Positions 6,472-13,842 of a stretch of 27,370 nucleotides of DNA are shown in pieces. The stretch spans positions 1 to 27,370 of the forward strand of contig JAUXWS010000015.1 of NCBI GenBank assembly GCA_030685015.1. The letters are read 5' to 3'. The notes beneath the pieces were generated by a model. That model was not told where the DNA came from and did not search any database. It was given only the letters and a program-made list of their open reading frames with translations. Both the position numbers and the translations under genes were made by a program. Source of the DNA: a bacterium (GTDB taxonomy: Bacteria; CAIWAD01). Numbering within the stretch: position 1 is the first letter of the stretch; each line of letters starts with the position of its first letter.

Positions 6472-9099
6472 TCATGCGCCTGTCCGCGTCCGCACGGCCT
6501 GGCGGAAGGCCGCCAGCAGCTCCTCCCAGCGCGCCGGATCGCCCCCGCCGGCCGTGGCCAGCGGGGGACGACCCCCGCCCTTGGCGCCGGCCAGGGGTGC
6601 CAGCTCCTTGACCAGGGCGCCGGCCTGCAGGCCCGCGGCCAGCGCCGCCTCCCCCAGGGCCACCACGAAAGCGAGGCGCTCCTCATGCACCGAGGCAAGC
6701 AGGGCGGCCACCGATCGCCGGCCGTTGCGCAGCTTCTCGCCCAAGTCCTTGAGCGCATCCAGCTCCAGCCCTTCATAGGAGCGGGCAAAGAGCAGCAGGC
6801 CGCCCGCCTCCTCGGCGGCGGCCAGATCCTGTTCCAGACCGGCCTGGGCGAGCTGGTCCTTGAGCCGCTTCAGTTCGCGCTGCAGCTCCTTCTTCTCGGC
6901 CAGGCTGCGCTCCAGCTTCTCCACCTCGTTCTCGCCGCGGCCGCCCAGCAGGTTCCGCAGCTCCTCCAGAGTGCGCCGCTGCTCCTGCCACAGGCGCTGG
7001 GCCTGGCCGCCGGTGACCGCCTCGATGCGGCGGATGCCGGCGGCGATGCTGCTCTCGGCGACAATGGCGAAGGCGCCGATCTGCCCGGTGCGCGCCACGT
7101 GGGTGCCACCGCACAGCTCGGCCGAGAAGTCCCCCATCCGCACCACGCGCACCGTGTCGCCGTACTTCTCGCCGAAGAGGGCGGTCACCCCCTCGGCCAT
7201 GGCCTGGTCGTAGCCGGTCTCGCGGCACTGCACGGGATGGTCGGCCATCACCTGCTCGAAGACCAGCTTCTCCACGCGCTCCAGCTCGCTGGGATCCAAG
7301 CGGGTCGGGTGGCTGAAGTCGAAGCGCAGGCGGCCGGGCTCGACCAGCGAACCCTCCTGGTTGACGTGGGTGCCCAGCACCTGGCGCAGGGCGGCCTGCA
7401 TGAGATGGGTGGCGCTGTGGTTGCGCTCGGTGGCCCGGCGCAGGTCCGCTTCGACGCGGGCGCTGACCAGCTGGGTGGGATCGAAGCGGCCCTGGACCTG
7501 CCCCACGTGGACGCGCAGGTCCTCCTCCAGGCGCGTCTCGCGCACGACCAGGCTCCAGCCCTCGCCTTCGATCAGGCCGCGGTCGCCCACCTGGCCGCCC
7601 GCCTCGGCATAGAAGGGGGTCTGCTCGAGGACCAGCTCCAGCTCGCCCTCCTCCCCCTCCCGCCAGCGCAGGATGCGGGTCATGGTGTCGAGCAGGTCGT
7701 GGCCGACGAACACGCTGCTGTCCCTGGACAGGACCTGCCAGGGCGCCCGCTCGCGCTGGACCGCCTGCTTGCGGGCGCCGCGGCTGGATTCCCGTTGACG
7801 GGCCATCTCCTGCTCGAAGCCCGCCGTGTCCACGGTCAGCCCGTGCTCGGCGGCCATCTGCTGGGTGAGATCGAGGGGGAAGCCGTAGGTGTCGTAGAGG
7901 CGGAAGGCCTCGGCGCCGGGCACCAGCCGGCTGCCCTTGGCGCGCAAGCCTTGGCGCAAGGTGTCGAAGAGGGCCAGGCCCCGGTCCAGGGTGCGGCCGA
8001 AGCCCTCCTCCTCGCCGCCCAGCACATGCTGGATGTGGGCCAGCTTGCCCGGCAGCTCGGGGAAGACATCGCCCATGACCACGGCCAGTTCGGCGGCGAG
8101 GCGGCCCAGGAAGGGCTCGTGCAGGCCCAGCTCGCGTCCGTAGCGGGCGGCGCGGCGCAGGATGCGCCGCAGGACGTAGCCGCGGCCTTCATTGGAGGGG
8201 ATGGCGCCGTCGGCCACGGCGAAAGCCAGGGCGCGCACATGGTCGGCGATGACCCGGTGCGGCGTGCCCGTCGCCTCCTGGTAGGGCACGCCCGAGATCC
8301 GCGCCACCGCCTGGATGAGCGGCTGGAAGACGTCGGTGTCGTAATTGGAGGCCTTGTGCTGCAGCACGGCACAGAGGCGCTCGAAGCCGGCGCCGGTGTC
8401 CACGTGCTGGCGGGGCAGCTGGGTGAGGTGGCCGCCCTCGTCGCGGTTGTACTGGATGAAGACGAGGTTCCACAGCTCGATGAAGCGCGCGCTCCCCGTG
8501 TTGACGAAACAGGAGGCGGGGTCCAGCGCGCCGAAGGCCTCGCCGCGGTCGATGTGGATCTCCGTGCAGGGACCGCAGGGCCCCGTCTCGCCCATCTCCC
8601 AGAAGTTGTCCTTGCGCGGGAAGCGGAGGATGTGGTCAGGCGGGATGTCCGTCTCCTCGCGCCACATGGCGAAGGCCTCCTCGTCGAAGGGGACCCCCTC
8701 GTCGCCGGCGAAGACCGTGGCGTAGAGTTTGTCCTTGGGCAGGCCCCAGACCCCGGTGAGCAGCTCCCAGGCCCAGCGGATCGCCTCGCGTTTGTAGTAG
8801 TCGCCGAAGGACCAGTTGCCCAGCATCTCGAAGAGGGTGTGGTGGTAGGTGTCGCGCCCCACCTCCTCCAGGTCGTTGTGCTTGCCGGAGACGCGCAGGC
8901 ACTTCTGGGTTGAGGCGGCCCGCGCATAGGCCCGCTCCCCCTGGCCGAGGAAGACGTCCTTGAACTGGTTCATCCCCGCGTTGGCGAAGAGAAGGGTCGG
9001 ATCGTCCTTGGGCACCACCGGGGAGCTGGGGACCACCTGATGGCCCCTCTCCTCGAAGAAGCGCAGGAAGTCGCGGCGAATCTGGGCCGAAGCAATCAT
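6472..9099 (-). CDS. alaS: Alanine--tRNA ligase
   Basis: The protein is 875 aa, the usual AlaRS length. The N-terminus (FFEERGHQVVPSSPVVP, then LFANAGMNQFKDVFLG) and TGPCGPCTEIHID mark the class II aminoacylation domain that charges tRNA-Ala. The editing domain has the HSATH zinc-binding motif near residue 560 and CGGTH near 663, which clear mischarged Ser and Gly. A coiled-coil and the C-Ala domain with GAKGGGRPPLATAGGG close the protein. The ATG at 9099 has TGAGG upstream. The frame stays open further upstream through a microsatellite (Arg-Tyr/Arg-Ser repeats) with no start codon until inside purM, so the extension is rejected. The gene follows purM by 137 bases. Confidence 0.98.
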   Translation of the reverse strand: MIASAQIRRDFLRFFEERGHQVVPSSPVVPKDDPTLLFANAGMNQFKDVFLGQGERAYARAASTQKCLRVSGKHNDLEEVGRDTYHHTLFEMLGNWSFGDYYKREAIRWAWELLTGVWGLPKDKLYATVFAGDEGVPFDEEAFAMWREETDIPPDHILRFPRKDNFWEMGETGPCGPCTEIHIDRGEAFGALDPASCFVNTGSARFIELWNLVFIQYNRDEGGHLTQLPRQHVDTGAGFERLCAVLQHKASNYDTDVFQPLIQAVARISGVPYQEATGTPHRVIADHVRALAFAVADGAIPSNEGRGYVLRRILRRAARYGRELGLHEPFLGRLAAELAVVMGDVFPELPGKLAHIQHVLGGEEEGFGRTLDRGLALFDTLRQGLRAKGSRLVPGAEAFRLYDTYGFPLDLTQQMAAEHGLTVDTAGFEQEMARQRESSRGARKQAVQRERAPWQVLSRDSSVFVGHDLLDTMTRILRWREGEEGELELVLEQTPFYAEAGGQVGDRGLIEGEGWSLVVRETRLEEDLRVHVGQVQGRFDPTQLVSARVEADLRRATERNHSATHLMQAALRQVLGTHVNQEGSLVEPGRLRFDFSHPTRLDPSELERVEKLVFEQVMADHPVQCRETGYDQAMAEGVTALFGEKYGDTVRVVRMGDFSAELCGGTHVARTGQIGAFAIVAESSIAAGIRRIEAVTGGQAQRLWQEQRRTLEELRNLLGGRGENEVEKLERSLAEKKELQRELKRLKDQLAQAGLEQDLAAAEEAGGLLLFARSYEGLELDALKDLGEKLRNGRRSVAALLASVHEERLAFVVALGEAALAAGLQAGALVKELAPLAGAKGGGRPPLATAGGGDPARWEELLAAFRQAVRTRTGA

Positions 9100-9142
9100 G
9101 GGATCCTCAGTCTGAACTCGAAGAAGATGTGTGTCCCTACAG

Positions 9143-9232
9143 GATCGATATCGATATCGATATCGATATCGGGATCGGTATCGGTATCGGGATCGGTATC
9201 GGGATCGGGATCGATAGCGATAGCGATTGCGG
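9143..9232. repeat. Hexanucleotide microsatellite between purM and alaS
   Basis: About 15 tandem 6-bp units fill the spacer between purM and alaS. The units follow the pattern (T/G)A(T/G)CG(A/G): four TATCGA, then TATCGG and GATCGG in mixed order, then TAGCGA twice. TATCGA copies are self-complementary with their neighbours (ATCGAT, GATATC) and could form hairpins in the alaS leader. Both strands are open in at least one frame, but I see no coding role. Unit copy number is a candidate for slippage. Confidence 0.92.
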
Positions 9233-9236
9233 CATT

Positions 9237-10247
9237 TCAGCCAATCCTTTCCTTCACCACCCGCCCGATGCGGAAGGGGGCCTCGCCCCGGGCCGCGAGC
9301 AGGGCCTCGGCCGCCGCGGCCTGGTCGGGCGGGAGCACCAGGACCAGGCCCACCCCCAGGTTGAAAGCGCGCGCCATCTCCTCCGCCGGCACGGAGCCGC
9401 AGTCCTGGATGAGACGGAAGAGGGGCGGCCATTCCCAGGCGCCTGGGTCCAGCTCCAGGACGCAGCCGGCGGGCAGGATGCGCCTCGTGTTGCCGACGAT
9501 GCCGCCGCCGGTGACATGGCTGATGCCATGCACCTCGACCTCCGCCAGGAGGGCCTGCACCGGGTGCAGGTAGCTGCGATGGACGGCGAGAAGGACCTGG
9601 GCCAGCGGTCGGCCGTCCGGCAGGGGATGGTCGAGGGGCAGGCCGCCCACCTCGAAGAGGGCGCGCCGCGCCAGGGAATAGCCGTTGGTGTGCAGACCGG
9701 TGGAGGGGAGCGCCAGCAGCAGGTCGCCCGGCTGGATGCGCGCGCCGTCCACGATGCGTTGCCGGTCCACCACGCCGACGATGGTTCCCGCCAGGTCGAA
9801 TTCACCCGCCGCGTAGAAGCCGGGCATCTCGGCCGTCTCGCCGCCGATGAGGGCGCAGCCGTTTTCGCGGCAGGCGATGGTGAAGCCGCGGATCACCTCG
9901 GCGGCGGTGTCCACCTCGAGCCGTCCGGTGGCGAAGTAGTCCAGGAAGAAGAGCGGGCGCGCCCCGCAGGCCAGGATGTCATTGACGCAGTGGTTGACCA
10001 GGTCCTGCCCCACCGTGTGGTGGATGCCCGTCTGGAAGGCGAGGCGCAGCTTGGTGCCCACGCCGTCCACGCTCGAGACGAGGACCGGCTCGGCCAGCCC
10101 GGGAAAGTCCGCCCGGAAGAAGCCGCCGAACATGCCCAGGCCGCCCAGCACGCGGTCGGTGCGCGTCGCCGCGCACCACGGCTTGATGCGCTCGACCAGC
10201 GCCTCGCCGGCGTCGATGTCCACTCCCGCCTCGCGGTAGCTGCTCAT
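9237..10247 (-). CDS. purM: Phosphoribosylformylglycinamidine cyclo-ligase (AIR synthetase)
   Basis: The 336-aa protein is a full-length PurM. It shows FGGFFRAD, the ATP-binding SSVDGVGTKLRLA, NHCVNDILACGARPLFFLDY, GGETAEMPGFY and HVTGGGIVGNTRRILP. PurM closes the imidazole ring in the fifth step of de novo purine synthesis, in the cytosol. The ATG at 10247 (MSSYREAG) gives the family N-terminus; the open frame continues upstream only as an artefact. No other pur gene is nearby. A 9-bp hairpin lies in the leader. Confidence 0.97.
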   Translation of the reverse strand: MSSYREAGVDIDAGEALVERIKPWCAATRTDRVLGGLGMFGGFFRADFPGLAEPVLVSSVDGVGTKLRLAFQTGIHHTVGQDLVNHCVNDILACGARPLFFLDYFATGRLEVDTAAEVIRGFTIACRENGCALIGGETAEMPGFYAAGEFDLAGTIVGVVDRQRIVDGARIQPGDLLLALPSTGLHTNGYSLARRALFEVGGLPLDHPLPDGRPLAQVLLAVHRSYLHPVQALLAEVEVHGISHVTGGGIVGNTRRILPAGCVLELDPGAWEWPPLFRLIQDCGSVPAEEMARAFNLGVGLVLVLPPDQAAAAEALLAARGEAPFRIGRVVKERIG

Positions 10248-10278
10248 GGGATCCGCCCCTTTGACCCTGGATTGACGC

Positions 10279-10300
10279 AGAGGGCCCCGCAGGGCCCTCT
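10279..10300 (-). terminator. GC-rich hairpin between the acyl-CoA ligase gene and purM
   Basis: AGAGGGCCC (10279-10287) pairs with GGGCCCTCT (10292-10300) around a 4-base loop. It follows the acyl-CoA ligase stop (10428) by about 130 bases and precedes the purM start. There is no T-run after it on the minus strand, so it is a weak terminator, a transcript-end stabiliser or a leader structure of purM; I cannot tell which. Confidence 0.4.
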
Positions 10301-10427
10301 GGCAGGCGACAAGATAATGGACCGGCCCCAATCCCCATCCCTTCCACCGGCGATTCGGAATCGCATTGAAGCGGAAGGAGGGGGCGAGGGCCGCCGCGCG
10401 CCGGCGGCCGGTCGGACCTGGCCGCCC

Positions 10428-12257
10428 TCAGCCCGGCAGGCGGTCCTTGTGGTCGCTGGTGAGGTACATGCCCTCGATCACGTTGCCGTACTTCTCCAGG
10501 ACAAAGGAGCGCTTGATCTTGAGGCTGGGCGTCAACTCGCCCGACTCGATGGAGAACTCGCTGCCCAGCACGCTGAACTTGCGCACCCGCTCGTAGGGGG
10601 CCAGCTCCTTGCTCAGGCGCAGGATCTCCTTGTCGATCCGCTCGTAGACCTCGGGATGGTCGGCGATCTGCTGGGTGCTGGGCGGCGGCGAGCCCTCCTG
10701 CAGTCCCAGCACTTCCCGAAGCAGGCCGAAGTTGGGCACGATCAGGGCGCTGACGAAGTTGCGATGGTCGCCCACCAGCATCACCTGCTCGATGAGCGGG
10801 CTGGTGAGAAGCAGGTTCTCGATGGGCTGCGGCGCGATGTTCTTGCCGCCGCTGGTGACGATGAGGTTCTTCTTGCGGTCGGTGATCGTGAGGAAGCCGT
10901 CCGCGTCCAGCCGCCCGATGTCCCCCGTGTGCAGCCAGCCGTCGCGGATGGACTGCGCCGTGTCCTGGGGCCGCTTGTAGTAGCCGGCCATGATGCCGGG
11001 CCCGCGGGCCAGGATCTCGCCGTCGGGGGCGAGGCGCAGCTCGACTCCGGGGTAGACCTTGCCCACGGTGCCGAAGCGCACATGGCCGGGATGGTTGGCG
11101 GCCAGCACGGGGCTGCTCTCGGTCAGCCCGTAGCCCTCGTAGATCTGCAGGCCGACCGAGAGGAAGAACTCGCCCAGATCCCGCCGCAGGGGGGCTCCGC
11201 CCGAGACGGCGAAGCGCAGGCGGCCGCCCGTCCGCTCCCGGATCTTGCCGAAGACGAGGCGGTCGGCCAGCCAGAGGGCGGGGCGGATGTGATAACCGGG
11301 CGCCCGGCCCTCGATGGCGTTCTGGGCGGCGGTGCGTCCCATCCCCAGGGCCCAGTTGAAGATGGCCTGCTTGACCTTGGGACCCTTCATCGCGTTCTCA
11401 AGGATGCGGGCGTGGATCTTCTCGAAGAGGCGCGGCACGGCGATGAGGATGGTGGGCCGCGCCACGGGGAGGTCCTCCCCCACGCTGGTGATGTCCCGGG
11501 CGTAGTAGACGGCGGCCCCCACCGAGATGGGGAAATAGTAGCCGGCCATCCGCTCGAAGATGTGGGAGAGCGGGAGGAAGCTGAGGAAGACGTCCTCCTC
11601 CGTGATGGGATAGTTCTCCAGGGCGCCCTGGATGTTGCTGATCAAGTTGCCGTGGGTGAGCATCACCCCCTTCTGCTCTCCCGTCGTGCCCGAGGTGTAG
11701 ATGATGGTGAAGACCTCGTCCGCGCGGCGAAGGTCGGCCAGGCGGCGCGGCTCGCCCGGGTCGGCGGCCAGGCGGCGGGCGCCCTCCTCCATCACCTCGT
11801 CGAAGGGCGTGATCCCCTCCGCACCCGGTCCCTCCCCATCCAGCAGAATGATCCGCTCAAGGGCGGGCAACTGGTCGCGGTGGCGCAGCACCTTGTTGAG
11901 CTGGCGGTCGTCCTCCACCAGCACGGCGCGGGCGCCGCAATCGGCCAGCACCTTCAGCACATGGGCCGAGGGCAGGCTGGGGTAGACGGGCACCACCACG
12001 ATCCCGGTGAAGAGGGCCGCCATGTCGGCCAGCATCCACTCGTGGCGATTGGATGAGAGGATGGCCAGGCGGTCGCCCTCGCCCAGTCCCAGCTCCAACC
12101 AGCCGGCGCACAAGGTCTCCACCAACTCAAGGGTGCGGGACCAGCTGCGCGTGTCGAAACCGCGGTCCGTGCGGAGCCCGTAGGCGGTGCGCTCGGGAAA
12201 GCGGGCCGCGGTGGCGAGGAACATGGCGGGCAGGGTGCTGGGCATGGCCTGGCTCAT
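10428..12257 (-). CDS. Long-chain acyl-CoA ligase (AMP-forming)
   Basis: The 609-aa protein belongs to the FadD/long-chain acyl-CoA synthetase branch of the ANL superfamily. It has the P-loop IIYTSGTTGEQKGVMLTHGN, the family segment LSFLPLSHIFERM, IYEGYGLTESSPV, and TGDIGRLDADGFLTITDRKK with the hinge before SGGKNIAP. Length and the insert between LIVTSGGKNI and the C-terminus fit the 600-residue class that activates long-chain fatty acids. The ATG at 12257 has GGAAGG eight bases upstream; the open frame upstream to 12383 lacks a ribosome site. The MFS transporter gene ends 139 bases upstream on the same strand. Substrate range cannot be read. Confidence 0.92.
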   Translation of the reverse strand: MSQAMPSTLPAMFLATAARFPERTAYGLRTDRGFDTRSWSRTLELVETLCAGWLELGLGEGDRLAILSSNRHEWMLADMAALFTGIVVVPVYPSLPSAHVLKVLADCGARAVLVEDDRQLNKVLRHRDQLPALERIILLDGEGPGAEGITPFDEVMEEGARRLAADPGEPRRLADLRRADEVFTIIYTSGTTGEQKGVMLTHGNLISNIQGALENYPITEEDVFLSFLPLSHIFERMAGYYFPISVGAAVYYARDITSVGEDLPVARPTILIAVPRLFEKIHARILENAMKGPKVKQAIFNWALGMGRTAAQNAIEGRAPGYHIRPALWLADRLVFGKIRERTGGRLRFAVSGGAPLRRDLGEFFLSVGLQIYEGYGLTESSPVLAANHPGHVRFGTVGKVYPGVELRLAPDGEILARGPGIMAGYYKRPQDTAQSIRDGWLHTGDIGRLDADGFLTITDRKKNLIVTSGGKNIAPQPIENLLLTSPLIEQVMLVGDHRNFVSALIVPNFGLLREVLGLQEGSPPPSTQQIADHPEVYERIDKEILRLSKELAPYERVRKFSVLGSEFSIESGELTPSLKIKRSFVLEKYGNVIEGMYLTSDHKDRLPG

Positions 12258-12396
12258 GATGATGACCTTCCGGATGATCGTGGTTGTGGTAGCCGGCGTG
12301 GTCGCACGGCGGCGACCATTGTCAATATGGAGTTCAGCCCAGCCGTGAACAAGGTTCAAGCCGGGGCCGCCCGGTCCTGCCACGGGCCGCCTCGTC

Positions 12397-13683
12397 TCAG
12401 GCCGCCGCCGCCGCGGGCGACTGCATCCGGCGCTCCATCTCCCGGCCCTGTTGGCGCATCAGCCAACCGGCGGCGAAGAGCAGGCCGGCGGCGATCCAGA
12501 AGGCGGCGCTCCAGCCCAGGGTCTGCTTGATGAGCAGGCCCAGCAGGGGGCCGAGCAAACCGCGGAAGCCGGTCAAGGTGACGTGGATGCCCTGGTAGAG
12601 GGCGCCGTCCTCCGAGCCGGCGAAGACCAGGCTGGACATGGACCAGGCCACCGCCACGCCGCTCATGGCCATGCCCTGGAGCAGGAAGGCCATGTAGAAG
12701 GGAACCAGGCGCATGCCCTCCGGCAGCCAGATGCAGGCGCTGAGCAGCAGCGGGAAGAAGGCGAGCAGGAGGAAGACCTTCGAGCAGAAGGTGGCTGGAT
12801 TGTAACGATCGTGGAAGAAGCCCATCAGCGGCAGGGTGAGGACGCCGCCCAGGCGCAGCAGGGCCAGCTGTCCCACGCTGATCTGGCTGTAGCTGAGTCC
12901 CAACCCCTCGACCAGGTAGCCGGGTTGCACCGTGGAGATGATGAAGAAGGCCAGCCCGTAGATCATGAACTGCCCCTCCCAGCGGGCGAAATCCTTGTTG
13001 CGGTCCAGCACGGCCCGCATGCGGTGGATGGGCTGGGCCAGCTGGTGCCAGGTGGGCAGGCGGCCCATCCAGTCCGGGCTGGACAGGGCGGGCCGGTGAT
13101 GCGCGTAGTCCGGATTGTCAGGCATGCGGTGCCAGATGAGGCGCTCGATGACGCCGAAACAGGCGGCGGCCAGGAAGAGCCATCGCCAGTTGTGGACCGC
13201 GGCGTCGAGGAAGCGGCCGGTGGGCCAGGAGGCGAGCAGGATGATGCCGCTGGAGGCGGCCGCCAGCCGGCTGTAGATGCGACTGCGGCGGTTGGCCGGG
13301 TAGTTGGCCTGCATCACCCGGTTGCGCAGGGGAATGGTCAGGGAATTGCCCAGCTCATAGAGCAGAAGAAGAGAGAGCAGGACGGGCATGCTGCCGTAGA
13401 CGCTCATGAGGGCGAGGGGCAGGACGCCGAAGCCGGCGGCCAGCAGGAAAAGGCGGCGCCAGCGGGTGACGAGGCGGATCAGCTCCACCCAGTAGACGCT
13501 GAGCAGGAAGCAGAGGGGCGCCACCATCATCAGGAGGGTGATCTGCCAATCGGTGGCGCCCAGGCTCTTCTTGGCGATGGTCGAGCCGAACTGCATGCCC
13601 GTCTGCAACAGGGACTCGAAGGGAATGGCCAGCCACTGCAACTGCTGGGTCTGCCGGGCCAGCCGGACCTGATCCGCGCTCAT
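12397..13683 (-). CDS. MFS-type membrane transporter, substrate unknown
   Basis: The 428-aa protein has about 11-12 hydrophobic segments. These include ITLLMMVAPLCFLLSVYWV, LFLLAAGFGVLPLALMSVYG, LSLLLLYELGNSLTIPLRN and FMIYGLAFFIISTVQPGYLV. A central cytoplasmic loop (LIWHRMPDNPDYAHHRP to RNKDFARWEGQF) separates the two halves, as in the major facilitator superfamily. The ATG at 13683 has AGGCAGG just upstream; an open extension to 13830 is rejected because it runs through the divergent promoter region. The C-terminus is a short Ala run. It lies divergent to the histidine kinase and upstream of the acyl-CoA ligase gene. Substrate is unknown. Confidence 0.8.
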   Translation of the reverse strand: MSADQVRLARQTQQLQWLAIPFESLLQTGMQFGSTIAKKSLGATDWQITLLMMVAPLCFLLSVYWVELIRLVTRWRRLFLLAAGFGVLPLALMSVYGSMPVLLSLLLLYELGNSLTIPLRNRVMQANYPANRRSRIYSRLAAASSGIILLASWPTGRFLDAAVHNWRWLFLAAACFGVIERLIWHRMPDNPDYAHHRPALSSPDWMGRLPTWHQLAQPIHRMRAVLDRNKDFARWEGQFMIYGLAFFIISTVQPGYLVEGLGLSYSQISVGQLALLRLGGVLTLPLMGFFHDRYNPATFCSKVFLLLAFFPLLLSACIWLPEGMRLVPFYMAFLLQGMAMSGVAVAWSMSSLVFAGSEDGALYQGIHVTLTGFRGLLGPLLGLLIKQTLGWSAAFWIAAGLLFAAGWLMRQQGREMERRMQSPAAAAA

Positions 13684-13842
13684 CCTGCCTCGCTCATCCC
13701 CGTCCTGCCCCGGGCGGTCGGCGGCGTGGCCCCCCGGCCACAGGTTCCCGGAACTTCCTCCCGGGCGGCGGGGACAAGGAAGTAAATCGCGGGTCCCCTT
13801 CGGCCGATATGCATTCATACACCTGTCCAAGCAGGAGTTGGG
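13684..13842. promoter_or_regulatory. Divergent intergenic region between the MFS gene and the histidine kinase gene
   Basis: These 159 bases must hold the plus-strand promoter of the kinase and could hold a minus-strand promoter of the MFS gene. The part nearest the kinase (about 13790-13825) is the most AT-rich and contains GATATGCATTCATAC, but I find no convincing -35/-10 pair. The ribosome site GGAG (about 13831-13836) lies before the kinase ATG. Confidence 0.35.

Noticed and set aside
6247-8913. 888-codon plus-strand open frame opposite alaS
   Set aside because: AlaRS motifs are intact on the minus strand; the plus-strand peptide is a repetitive product of codon bias.
9100-9432. N-terminal extension of AlaRS with Arg-Tyr/Arg-Ser repeats
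   Set aside because: No start codon exists between the microsatellite and the ATG at 9099, and the extension would read through purM in a wrong frame; length from 9099 already fits AlaRS.
9129-12056. 975-codon plus-strand open frame beginning with Ile-Asp/Ile-Gly repeats
   Set aside because: The N-terminus is only the translated microsatellite and the rest is antisense to purM and the acyl-CoA ligase.
12320-12325. TTGACA as promoter of the acyl-CoA ligase gene
   Set aside because: No acceptable -10 box is found 15-19 bases downstream.
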